DNA of 6,263 bases from NCBI GenBank assembly GCA_031286025.1, contig JAITVB010000059.1, positions 1-6,263 on the forward strand. The letters are read 5' to 3'. Both the position numbers and the translations under genes were made by a program. Below the pieces are notes generated by a model, which was given only the letters and a program-made list of their open reading frames with translations, was not told where the DNA came from and ran no database searches. This DNA is from Rikenellaceae bacterium. GTDB lineage: Bacteria > Bacteroidota > Bacteroidia > Bacteroidales > Rikenellaceae. This document shows positions 1-6,263 of this stretch, one piece after another (the stretch's first letter is position 1; each line of letters starts with the position of its first letter).

Positions 1-706
1 TTCCCACGGCGGCAATGACGGCCGACCACACGGTGATACGTCCGTAGGAACGGGTGAGACTGTTGACCGTCACCGGCGGAATCGTCAGTAACGAAATCAG
101 CAGCACGATCCCCACCAACCGGATCGACAGCACGATCGCTGTCGCGGTCAGAAGCATCATCCCGTAGCCCACAACCTGCACCGGCGCCCCCTGCGTGGCG
201 GCATACTCGCGATCGAAAGCGATGTATAGGATCGGCCGGTAAAAGAAAGCCAATGCAAGCAACAGCACAATGTCGAGCCCGGCCATCGTCCACAGGTCGG
301 TGGTCGTAATCGTGAGAATATTCCCGAACAGGAAACTCATCAGATTGGGAGCATAGCCCGGCGTGAGAAAAACAAACAGAATCCCAACCGCCATCCCCAA
401 CGACCAAAGGATGCCGATCGCCGAATCTTCACGGATGCGACTGCCGCCCCGCCCACTCATCGCCTCCATACTCGTCGCCGAAAGCAGGGCAAAGGCCAGT
501 GCCCCGAAAATCGGATTCATTCCTAAATAATAGGCGATCCCGATCCCTCCGAACGAAGCATGTGTAATTCCTCCCGCCAGAAATACCAGTCGCCGGCTGA
601 CGATATAAGTACCCACAATGCCACACGCGACTCCCGCCAACAAGCAGGCGATGACCGCATTCGACAAAAACCGGTACTCAAAAATCTCCCGAAAAAAGTC
701 AATCAT
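1..706 (-). CDS. Metal ABC transporter permease (ZnuB/TroC/MntB family), 3' end cut by the window
   Basis: This is the integral membrane subunit of an ABC-3 family importer, which with an ATPase and a binding lipoprotein brings in Zn2+, Mn2+ or Fe2+. I translated the minus strand from an ATG at 706; 235 codons stay open to the left edge, so an estimated 30-45 C-terminal residues are missing. Family landmarks are visible: THASFGGIG at about residues 49-56, EDSAIGIL at about 93-100, LFGNIL at about 126-131, and the late helix VGIVLLISLLTIPPVTVNS at about 198-216. Hydrophobic segments recur throughout, for example at 18-36, 62-77, 98-115, 144-158 and 184-209. It is separated from nqrF by a hairpin and has its own candidate promoter, so it is probably a separate transcription unit. 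The metal cannot be assigned from this subunit. The next genes to the left, probably the ATPase or other partners, are not visible. Confidence 0.9.
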   Translation of the reverse strand, partial: MIDFFREIFEYRFLSNAVIACLLAGVACGIVGTYIVSRRLVFLAGGITHASFGGIGIAYYLGMNPIFGALAFALLSATSMEAMSGRGGSRIREDSAIGILWSLGMAVGILFVFLTPGYAPNLMSFLFGNILTITTTDLWTMAGLDIVLLLALAFFYRPILYIAFDREYAATQGAPVQVVGYGMMLLTATAIVLSIRLVGIVLLISLLTIPPVTVNSLTRSYGRITVWSAVIAAVG

Positions 707-710
707 CGAA

Positions 711-742
711 CAAAAATACTGTTTCTCACCCAACCCGCCAAA
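711..742 (-). promoter_or_regulatory. Candidate Bacteroidota promoter for the metal permease gene
   Basis: On the minus strand, TTTG (739-742) and TATTTTTG (711-718) are separated by 20 nt. They match the Bacteroidota primary sigma consensus, a -33 TTTG and a -7 TAnnTTTG spaced about 19-21 nt. The -7 box ends only 4 nt before the ATG at 706, so transcription would start at or very near the start codon. The match is seen in the sequence; that it works as a promoter is inferred. Confidence 0.55.
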
Positions 743-813
743 CAAATGCCGTCCCGTACGCTCTCTTTTGAATGCCGGGTTTGGTCGGATCCAGTAAGGT
801 TTCCGAAAGATTC

Positions 814-846
814 TCGACCGCCGCGTTTATAAAACGCGGCGGTCGA
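814..846 (-). terminator. Strong hairpin, probable terminator of the nqr operon
   Basis: A perfect 15-bp inverted repeat (814-828 against 832-846, GC-rich core CGACCGCCGCG) is separated by a 3-nt loop. It starts 23 nt beyond the nqrF stop codon and lies before the permease promoter, the right place for an operon end. No clear U-run follows on the minus strand, so it is not a textbook intrinsic terminator. It could instead protect the 3' end after Rho-dependent termination or processing. Confidence 0.65.
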
Positions 847-863
847 AGCCGGACACAACATCC

Positions 864-879
864 CGGCGCTTATGCGCCG
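864..879 (-). other. Small hairpin enclosing the nqrF stop codon
   Basis: CGGCGC and GCGCCG form a perfect 6-bp stem with a 4-nt loop. Read on the minus strand the loop is ATAA, which contains the nqrF TAA stop codon (870-872). It lies 17 nt before the 15-bp stem. It may be chance in GC-rich sequence or part of the 3'-end structure of the mRNA. Confidence 0.4.
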
Positions 880-2114
880 AAGTTGTCGTACATGATATTT
901 TCGGCAGGGACGCCGAGGTTGTCGAGCATCCTGGTGACGGCGGCGGTCATCATCGGGGGGCCGCAGAGGTAATACTCGATGTCTTCGGGAGCCTCGTGGT
1001 TTTTGAGGTATTCGTCAAAGATGACCTGATGGATGAAGCCGACGGAACCTTTCCAGTTGTCTTCGGGCTTGGGCTCGGAGAGGGCGATGTTGAACTTGAA
1101 ATTCGGGAAATCGCGTTCGATGGCTTCGAATTGCTCTTCATAGAAAATTTCACGTTTTGAACGGGCGCCGTACCAGAAAGTAACCGGGACGTTGGTTTTT
1201 TCCGTTTGGAACAGGTGGAAAATATGGGAGCGCATCGGGGCCATTCCGGCGCCGCCGCCGATGAACATTTTTTCATTCGGGGTGTCCTTGACGAAGAATT
1301 CGCCGAAGGGGCCGGATATCGTTACCTTGTCGCCCGGTTTGCGCGAGAAAATGTAGGACGAGCAAATGCCGGGGTTGACTTTCATAAAGCCGCCTGCGGT
1401 ACGGTCCCAGGGTGGGGTGGCGATGCGGATGTTGAGCATGATCACATTGCCCTCGGCCGGGTGGTTGGCCATCGAATAGGCGCGGAAAGTGGGTTCGGGG
1501 TTGTTGGTCGTCAGTTCCCACATTTTCATCGTGTCCCAATCTTCGCGGTATTCGTTATCGATGTCGAAATCCGGGAACCTGATCCCTTCGTATTTCGGAA
1601 TGTCGATCTGGATGTAGCCGCCCGAGCGGAATTTCAGATTTTCGCCTTCGGGCAGTTTTACGACGAATTCCTTGATAAAGGTCGCAACGTTTCTGTTGGA
1701 AACCACTTCGCATTCCCATTTCTTGACCCCGAGCACACTTTCTTCGACGTGAATCCGGAGGTTTTCGCGCACCTTGACCTGACACCCCAGGCGCCAGTGT
1801 TCCTGTTGTTGTTTGCGTGTGAAGAAGTTGACTTCGGTCGGCAGGATCTCGCCGCCTCCCTCAAGGAGTTGGCATTTACACATCCCGCACGACCCGCCCC
1901 CCCCGCAGGCCGAAGGCAGGAAAATGCCGTTGGCCGAGAGCGTGGTGAGCAGCGTGTCGCCTTGGGCAACGGTCAGCGAGCGTTCGCCGCCGTTGATGTC
2001 GATCGTCACGTTGCCGGAAGGTACTAATTTATTTTTGGCATAGAGCAGCACGACGACCAACAGCAGGGTCACCGCCAGAAAAGCCACTATCGATATTGTC
2101 AGTATAAATCCCAT
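870..2114 (-). CDS. nqrF: Na+-translocating NADH:quinone reductase subunit F (NADH dehydrogenase subunit)
   Basis: NqrF is the entry point of the complex: it oxidises NADH at the cytoplasmic face through FAD and passes electrons to a 2Fe-2S cluster. The 414-aa product is close to the usual length of about 405-425. Residues 4-25 form the single N-terminal membrane anchor. A plant-type ferredoxin domain follows, with Cys70, Cys76, Cys79 and Cys111 (C-x5-C-x2-C, then a distal C). The FAD-binding motif RAYS is at 211-214, the NADH-binding loop GGGAGMAPMRSH at 287-298, CGPPMM at 384-389, and the C-terminal NFGA at 411-414. The ATG at 2114 gives the expected anchor; upstream is an A-rich leader with no clear Shine-Dalgarno. 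The gene follows nqrE by 22 nt and is the last of the operon. The NADH domain distinguishes this from an Rnf complex, which has RnfB instead. Confidence 0.97.
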   Translation of the reverse strand: MGFILTISIVAFLAVTLLLVVVLLYAKNKLVPSGNVTIDINGGERSLTVAQGDTLLTTLSANGIFLPSACGGGGSCGMCKCQLLEGGGEILPTEVNFFTRKQQQEHWRLGCQVKVRENLRIHVEESVLGVKKWECEVVSNRNVATFIKEFVVKLPEGENLKFRSGGYIQIDIPKYEGIRFPDFDIDNEYREDWDTMKMWELTTNNPEPTFRAYSMANHPAEGNVIMLNIRIATPPWDRTAGGFMKVNPGICSSYIFSRKPGDKVTISGPFGEFFVKDTPNEKMFIGGGAGMAPMRSHIFHLFQTEKTNVPVTFWYGARSKREIFYEEQFEAIERDFPNFKFNIALSEPKPEDNWKGSVGFIHQVIFDEYLKNHEAPEDIEYYLCGPPMMTAAVTRMLDNLGVPAENIMYDNFGA

Positions 2115-2136
2115 AGCAATGATTCTTTTTTACGTG

Positions 2137-2754
2137 CTACAACTGAATGCCGAGGAAGGTCATAAACGCAATCCCCATCAGACCGGTGATGATGAACGTG
2201 ATGCCCACGCCCTGCAGCGGTTTGGGCACGGCCGAGTATTCGATCTTCTCACGGATGGCGGCCATCATCACGATCGCCAACCACCAACCCACCCCCGAGC
2301 CGAGAGCGAATACCGAAGCCTCGCCCACATTGGCGTACTCGCGTTCCTGCATGAAGAGCGAGCCTCCCATGATGGCGCAGTTCACCGCGATCAGCGGCAG
2401 GAAGATACCGAGTTGGTTATAGAGCGACGGCGAGAAACGCTCGACGATCATTTCGACCAGTTGGGTTATGGAGGCGATAACCGCAATGAATATAATGAAA
2501 CTCAAAAAGTTGAGGTCGACGTCGGCGTATTTTTCACCCAACCACGCGAGCGATCCTGCACTCAGTACATACTCGTTGAGCAGGTAGTTGACCGGAACGG
2601 TGATCAACATCACGAACGTGACGGCCACCCCCAATCCCATAGCGGTCTTGACGCTCTTCGACACGGCGATGTAAGAGCACATCCCGAAGAAGAAGGCGAA
2701 TACCATGTTGTCGATGAAGATCGACCGGATAAATATGTTCAGTATGCTTTCCAT
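2137..2754 (-). CDS. nqrE: Na+-translocating NADH:quinone reductase subunit E
   Basis: NqrE is a polytopic inner-membrane subunit that pairs with NqrD as an inverted-topology relative. The two share an iron-sulfur centre in the membrane that takes electrons from NqrF. The 205-aa product is near the usual length of about 200. It has about six hydrophobic segments, roughly residues 12-30, 38-57, 82-102, 114-131, 146-166 and 182-202. Cys26 (FGMCSYIA) and Cys126 (AVNCAIMGG) match the known cluster-ligand cysteines. The N-terminus MESILNIFIRSIFIDN is typical of the family. The ATG at 2754 has a purine-rich leader (AAAGAAGAAGAAAA on the minus strand, about 2761-2774) instead of a classical ribosome binding site. 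The gene begins 24 nt after nqrD ends. RnfA is the homologue in Rnf complexes; the neighbours decide for NqrE. Confidence 0.97.
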   Translation of the reverse strand: MESILNIFIRSIFIDNMVFAFFFGMCSYIAVSKSVKTAMGLGVAVTFVMLITVPVNYLLNEYVLSAGSLAWLGEKYADVDLNFLSFIIFIAVIASITQLVEMIVERFSPSLYNQLGIFLPLIAVNCAIMGGSLFMQEREYANVGEASVFALGSGVGWWLAIVMMAAIREKIEYSAVPKPLQGVGITFIITGLMGIAFMTFLGIQL

Positions 2755-2778
2755 AGTGGATTTTCTTCTTCTTTGGGG

Positions 2779-3429
2779 TTATGCCTTTTTCTTGCGCGCG
2801 TTGACCACCCAGATGATGATGCCCACACAGAGGAGCGCCATCGGTGGCAGGAGCACCAGACCGTTGTTTTCATAAAAACCGCCGTTCTTGATGTACCAGG
2901 CATCGGGAATTATCCGGTAGCCCAACAGGGTGCCGGCACCGAAGATTTCACGGAACACTCCGAGGATTACCAGGATGACCCCGTAGCCGATCCCGTTGCC
3001 GATCCCGTCGACAAACGACGGCCACGGCTTGTTGGCCATCGCGAAAGCTTCGAGGCGGCCCATCAGGATACAGTTCGTAATAATCAGCCCGACGAAGACC
3101 GAAAGCTGCTTGCTCACGTCATACACGTAGGCTTTGAGAATCTGGTCGACCACGATCACCAGTGCGGCGATCACCACCAGTTGTACAATGATGCGGACGC
3201 GAGACGGGATCGAGTTGCGCATCACCGAAATGATCAGGTTCGAAAAGGCGGTGACGATCATCACCGACAGCGCCATCACGATCGCCGGCTTGAGCTTGGC
3301 CGTGACGGCCAACGCCGAGCAGATCCCGAGGATCTGCACCGTGATCGGGTTGTTCTCGCCCATGGGCGAGGTCAGCACTTTCCATATCTTGAGCGAAAAC
3401 ATCGGCTCTTTTTCTTTCTTGTTTTCCAT
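2779..3429 (-). CDS. nqrD: Na+-translocating NADH:quinone reductase subunit D
   Basis: NqrD is the polytopic membrane partner of NqrE and binds half of the intramembrane iron-sulfur centre. From the ATG at 3429 the product is 216 aa, compared with about 210 in the family. Cys37 (LGICSALAV) and Cys120 ([10 protein letters not shown]) are the expected cluster ligands. Other conserved stretches are VRIIVQ (78-83), VVDQILKAY (93-101), [14 protein letters not shown] (106-119) and the glycine-rich [10 protein letters not shown] (141-150). About six membrane segments are seen, and the end is basic (ARKKKA). An in-frame TTG at 3441, overlapping the nqrC stop codon, would add four residues (MIGV). I prefer the ATG, which leaves 8 nt after nqrC and gives a normal charged N-terminus, [10 protein letters not shown] further in-frame ATG at 3402 would leave only a short lead before the first membrane segment. 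RnfE is the Rnf counterpart. Confidence 0.95.
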   Translation of the reverse strand: MENKKEKEPMFSLKIWKVLTSPMGENNPITVQILGICSALAVTAKLKPAIVMALSVMIVTAFSNLIISVMRNSIPSRVRIIVQLVVIAALVIVVDQILKAYVYDVSKQLSVFVGLIITNCILMGRLEAFAMANKPWPSFVDGIGNGIGYGVILVILGVFREIFGAGTLLGYRIIPDAWYIKNGGFYENNGLVLLPPMALLCVGIIIWVVNARKKKA

Positions 3430-3437
3430 AACGCCGA

Positions 3438-4259
3438 TCAATTAACGGTTAAGGAGTCGGGGGTTTCGCCGGCGGTATCAGTCGTGCCCGTGGCCGTTGC
3501 ACCCGAAGCGGCATCGGCTCCGGCCCCGGCGGCACGCATCTTTTCGAAGTAGACGGCGTAGTCGGTCATACAGTCACGCAGCATCTTCTCTACGGCTCGG
3601 CTAGTGATCGTACCGCCCGAGATGGCATCGACCGCATGGGGATTGCCGGCCGAAGTTCCCGATCCTTTCAGGGCGGTGACGCAGACCATCTCATCCCCTT
3701 CGAACAGGGCTTTTCCCTTATACTGGGCGTAGAAAGTCGGCGTAGCGATTTCGGCGCCCAAGCCCGGGGTTTCGCCCTTGTGGTCGAAGATCGCGCCATG
3801 GATCGTATCGAAGTCGCTTTCGAGCGCCACATAGCCCCAGATCGGACCCCAGAGGCCGGAACCCCATACGGGAATGATGTAGAGCACTTTCCCGCCGTCG
3901 TCCTTGCTTTCGAAGATCGGCAGATTGCGTCGGCCGGCCGGAGCGTCATAGAGTTCCTTCAAGTTAAGGGCGATTGCAAACGGGTCGGTGCCTTCGGTCA
4001 CCTCGCCGGCTGTGTTTACCGTGTAGGAGCGGGTGATGTACTTGGCATACTGTTCGTTGATATAGACATATTTATCGGGAGCCTTGTCAGCGTCCATCCC
4101 CTGTCCGATCGAGCGGAGGATGTCGCCCATCTTTTCGACCCGTACGTTTTCGTTCTGCCGGTCTTGTAAGCTCACCGAAGCGTAGGCGAGCAGGGCGGCC
4201 ACGATAATCACCAGTACGGAGGCGTACGCGATAATGTATGCATTGCTGTTCTTGTTCAT
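3438..4259 (-). CDS. nqrC: Na+-translocating NADH:quinone reductase subunit C (covalent FMN subunit)
   Basis: NqrC carries FMN bound through a phosphoester to a threonine in an extracytoplasmic FMN-binding domain, and relays electrons between the NqrD/E centre and NqrB. The 273-aa product is a little longer than the usual 250-260. Residues 8-30 are the membrane anchor. The FMN_bind domain includes [19 protein letters not shown] (125-143) and GETPGLGAE (162-170). The attachment site is [10 protein letters not shown] at 211-220, so Thr217 (codon 3609-3611) is the predicted FMN carrier. The motif has Gly where the textbook SGAT has Ala. The last 30 or so residues are a low-complexity Ala/Gly/Thr tail with a second motif-like stretch, DAASGATAT, at 249-257. 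AGAGG lies 7 nt before the ATG at 4259, a fair Shine-Dalgarno for this phylum. The gap to nqrB is 12 nt. RnfG is the Rnf relative. Confidence 0.96.
   Translation of the reverse strand: MNKNSNAYIIAYASVLVIIVAALLAYASVSLQDRQNENVRVEKMGDILRSIGQGMDADKAPDKYVYINEQYAKYITRSYTVNTAGEVTEGTDPFAIALNLKELYDAPAGRRNLPIFESKDDGGKVLYIIPVWGSGLWGPIWGYVALESDFDTIHGAIFDHKGETPGLGAEIATPTFYAQYKGKALFEGDEMVCVTALKGSGTSAGNPHAVDAISGGTITSRAVEKMLRDCMTDYAVYFEKMRAAGAGADAASGATATGTTDTAGETPDSLTVN
3489..3515 (-). other. Second flavinylation-like motif in the NqrC C-terminal tail
   Basis: The codons for NqrC residues 249-257 read D-A-A-S-G-A-T-A-T, which fits the ApbE target consensus (Asp, two residues, Ser/Thr, Gly, Ala, Thr, one residue, Ser/Thr) better than the canonical site at 211-220. 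It lies outside the FMN_bind fold in a low-complexity tail. Whether it is modified is unknown; ApbE normally also recognises the folded domain. Confidence 0.35.
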
Positions 4260-4271
4260 CTTCGCGCCTCT

Positions 4272-5486
4272 TTATTCGGTAATGGTTAAAGTGAGTCGTT
4301 TGTTGCGGCGGCGGATGCTAACCTGCACCACATAGTGATCGATCAGCGGTACCAACGCGTTCATAAAGAGGATCGAGAGCATCATCCCTTCGGGATAGCC
4401 CGGGTTGACCACGCGGGTCAGCACGGCGATCGCCCCGATCAGCGCCCCGTAGATCCATTTGCCGGTATTGGTCTGTGAAGCCGTCACCGGGTCGGTCGCC
4501 ATAAAGACCGCACCGAAGAGGAAACCGCCCATCAACAGGTGGTAGTAAGCCGGCATTTCCATATAAGCATCGGCTCCGATCAGGTTGAAGACGAGGCCCA
4601 TTCCCAGGCCGCCCAACACCACCGAGAGCATGATGCGCCAATTGGCGACGCCCGTCCACAGTAAGATGACAGCACCTAAGAGGATGGCGATCTTCGACGT
4701 TTCACCGATCGAGCCGGGAATCGTCCCTACGAACCAGTCCCACGGGCCGGTGCCGTTGCTCCACATGAGCGACGAAGCTTTTTCGACCACGGCGTTCGTC
4801 GCGTCGGTCAGGGGCGTTGCACCGGAGAAAGAGTCGATGATTCCGGCACCCTTGGTCATCCCGTCGACCCACACTTTGTCCCCCGAGATGTGAGGGGTGT
4901 AGGCGAAGAAGACAAAGGCACGGGCCAACAACGCCGGATTGAAGGCGTTCATTCCCGTACCGCCGAAGACTTCCTTGCCCAGGATCACCGCAAAGGCAGT
5001 AGCCGCGGCCACCATCCACAGCGGGACGTCCACCGGCATCACCAACGGGATCAACATCCCCGACACTAAAAATCCTTCGTTGACCTCGTGGCCGCGGATT
5101 TGGGCAAAAATAAATTCGATGCCCAACCCTGTGACATAGGACACGATCACGATCGGCAATACGCGCAGGAATCCGTACCAGAAAGCCTGCCAGATCAGGC
5201 TCCAGGTACAGGGCGCATCCATTGCCACTTCTCCCGCGGCCCGGAAATGCTGCAGCCCCACGTTAAACATCCCGAACAGCAGCGCCGGAATCAGGGCGAT
5301 CACCACCACGGTCATCGTGCGTTTCATGTCGTTCACGTCGCGAATATGGGAACCCGACCGGGTTACCGTATTCGGGACAAACAAAAAGGTCTCGAACGCG
5401 TCGAACGTCGAGTGAAGTTTTTCGAACTTTCCGCCCTTCTCGAAACCGGGCTTTATCCTGTCGATGTATCGTCTGAGTACTTTCAT
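4272..5486 (-). CDS. nqrB: Na+-translocating NADH:quinone reductase subunit B (covalent FMN, Na+ channel subunit)
   Basis: NqrB is the largest membrane subunit. It carries covalent FMN and binds riboflavin, and is considered the main Na+ path. The 404-aa product is near the family's roughly 385-415. A soluble N-terminal stretch (1-55) holds the family segment FETFLFVPNTVTRSGSHIRD (31-50). About ten hydrophobic segments follow, starting near residue 57. The FMN site is S-G-A-T at 221-224, so Thr224 (codon 4815-4817) is the attachment residue. Other conserved blocks are FGGTGMNAFNPALLARAFVF (174-193), FGAVFMATDPVTASQTNTGK (324-343) and NPGYPEGMMLSILFMNA (361-377). The ATG at 5486 is 14 nt after the nqrA stop codon; the leader has only a weak GGGGA. 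The C-terminus is basic (RRRNKR) and probably cytoplasmic. RnfD is shorter and lacks the N-terminal extension. Confidence 0.98.
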   Translation of the reverse strand: MKVLRRYIDRIKPGFEKGGKFEKLHSTFDAFETFLFVPNTVTRSGSHIRDVNDMKRTMTVVVIALIPALLFGMFNVGLQHFRAAGEVAMDAPCTWSLIWQAFWYGFLRVLPIVIVSYVTGLGIEFIFAQIRGHEVNEGFLVSGMLIPLVMPVDVPLWMVAAATAFAVILGKEVFGGTGMNAFNPALLARAFVFFAYTPHISGDKVWVDGMTKGAGIIDSFSGATPLTDATNAVVEKASSLMWSNGTGPWDWFVGTIPGSIGETSKIAILLGAVILLWTGVANWRIMLSVVLGGLGMGLVFNLIGADAYMEMPAYYHLLMGGFLFGAVFMATDPVTASQTNTGKWIYGALIGAIAVLTRVVNPGYPEGMMLSILFMNALVPLIDHYVVQVSIRRRNKRLTLTITE

Positions 5487-5500
5487 CTGTCGTCCCCGGT

Positions 5501-6263
5501 TTAGTTAAGTTCTCGGATCATCTGGTCGATACCGCGGCGGATGATCTCCTGCATATCGGTCTTCGACGGGTCGACGAATTCGCACAGGGCGAAATCCTCT
5601 TCGATCACTTCGTAAATCCCCAGATTTTCCATCTTGGTGATATTGCCCGTGAGGATCGCCTTGAGCAGATACATCGGATAGATGTCCATCGGCAGGTATT
5701 TTTCGTAAAGGCCCGTCGTCACGAAGGCACGCACGCCGCCGTTGAGGTTCGTGTCGAGGTTGTATTTCTTCCTCGGGCAGATCCAAGAGAAATAGGAATG
5801 CGACACCGAAAATTTCTCGAAACGCGGGGCGATCCAACCTAAAAACTCGTGGCGGTCGCCCTCGGGGATCACCGTCAGTTGGTTGTGATAGTAACCGAGG
5901 TAGCCGTTGGTGGTGATGCGGCGGCCGGTCAGGACGTTGCCGCTGATCAGACGCAACATGGCCGGCTGATCTTTCAGATTGCCCCTCAACACGGAATTAA
6001 CCGCGGCGCCGCTGATCACCGAGTAGTAGGCCGGACATTCCACTTCGGAACCCGTCACGGCGACGATCTTCGAGAAATCGGCCTTGCCCGTGCGGAAGAA
6101 ACGGCCCAGGATGGCGACGTGTTGGATGTCCATCGTCCAAACCAACCGGCCTTTGCCCACCGGATCGACATGATGGATCTGCACACCGACGTTGCCGGCC
6201 GGATGCGGCCCGCTGAAACGGGTTACCCGTGCGGTCTTTATCTGGTCCAACGCGCCTTTTTCC
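5501..6263 (-). CDS. nqrA: Na+-translocating NADH:quinone reductase subunit A, C-terminal 253 residues (5' end outside window)
   Basis: NqrA is the cytoplasmic-side subunit without a redox cofactor of its own. It packs against NqrB and has been implicated in quinone or inhibitor binding. The reading frame is open to the right edge. About 195 N-terminal residues are missing, judging from a usual length near 450. A TTG at 6250 is an internal Leu codon (EKGALDQIKT), not a start. Recognisable blocks are TRFSGPHPAGNVGVQIHHVD (near the visible N-terminus), VISGAAVNSVLRGNL, NVLTGRRI, the segment SYFSWICPRKKYNLDTN, and near the end the family pattern MDIYPMYLLKAILTGN and EEDFALCEFVDPSK. No ferredoxin-type cysteine clusters are present, which separates it from RnfC. 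It is the first gene of the nqr operon, so the promoter should lie to the right of the window. Confidence 0.95.
   Translation of the reverse strand, partial: EKGALDQIKTARVTRFSGPHPAGNVGVQIHHVDPVGKGRLVWTMDIQHVAILGRFFRTGKADFSKIVAVTGSEVECPAYYSVISGAAVNSVLRGNLKDQPAMLRLISGNVLTGRRITTNGYLGYYHNQLTVIPEGDRHEFLGWIAPRFEKFSVSHSYFSWICPRKKYNLDTNLNGGVRAFVTTGLYEKYLPMDIYPMYLLKAILTGNITKMENLGIYEVIEEDFALCEFVDPSKTDMQEIIRRGIDQMIRELN

Noticed and set aside
429..626. Short minus-strand open frame (65 codons) inside the permease gene
   Set aside because: It is out of frame with the clear permease reading frame and its product has no recognisable features.
745..777. Direct repeat AATGCCG (745-751 and 771-777) in the permease upstream region, as a possible metal-regulator operator
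   Set aside because: Seven bases repeated once is weak, it does not form a palindrome, and it does not match a Fur, Zur or MntR box that I can recognise.
1206..2027. Plus-strand open frame of 273 codons opposite nqrF
   Set aside because: It is an antisense shadow of a conserved gene; the translation has no family features and no credible promoter or leader.
2985..3012. Tandem GCCGATCCCGTT/GCCGATCCCGTC repeat
   Set aside because: It encodes the conserved glycine-rich GIGNGIGYG segment of NqrD, so the repeat is explained by the protein.
2119..3552. Long plus-strand open frame of 477 codons opposite nqrE, nqrD and the end of nqrC
   Set aside because: Its product is extremely rich in His, Asp and Arg with no recognisable domain, as expected for the complement of hydrophobic, GC-rich membrane-protein codons. 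The minus strand codes for conserved Nqr proteins across the same span, and the frame crosses gene boundaries.
870..6263. Alternative reading of the operon as an Rnf complex
   Set aside because: An NADH/FAD/ferredoxin-type NqrF is present, NqrA lacks the ferredoxin cysteine clusters of RnfC, and the gene order is A-B-C-D-E-F, not the Rnf order.

Overview
The window is an ordinary-looking stretch of a fairly GC-rich Bacteroidota chromosome. I infer the order Bacteroidales, possibly an Alistipes-like relative. The reasons are the sequence style of the Nqr subunits and the metal-transporter permease, a good match to the Bacteroidota promoter consensus (TTTG, 20 nt, TAnnTTTG), and weak or absent Shine-Dalgarno sequences with A-rich leaders. 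The genus is a guess.

Every supported gene lies on the minus strand. From right to left (the direction of transcription) there is the 3' part of nqrA (running off the right edge), then nqrB, nqrC, nqrD, nqrE and nqrF. This is the complete A-B-C-D-E-F order of the Na+-translocating NADH:quinone oxidoreductase operon. The gaps are 8 to 24 nt, so one polycistronic mRNA is expected; its promoter lies outside the window. Downstream of nqrF come a small hairpin around the stop codon, a strong 15-bp perfect stem (candidate terminator), and a new promoter for a second transcription unit. That unit is a zinc/manganese-type ABC transporter permease that runs off the left edge.

The Nqr subunits form one membrane complex. 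NqrF takes electrons from NADH (FAD, then a 2Fe-2S cluster). Electrons pass through an iron-sulfur centre between NqrD and NqrE, covalent FMN on NqrC, covalent FMN on NqrB and riboflavin to quinone, with Na+ pumped outward. The cofactor residues are present: four Cys in NqrF, two Cys each in NqrD and NqrE, SGAT in NqrB and a variant SGGT in NqrC. No ApbE flavin transferase gene is in the window.

I see no mobile element, CRISPR, RNA gene or undescribed system. The points worth a second look are a second perfect flavinylation-like motif in a low-complexity C-terminal tail of NqrC, the Ala-to-Gly change at its canonical FMN site, the stop-codon hairpin plus long stem after nqrF, and a permease promoter so close to its start codon that the mRNA may be leaderless.
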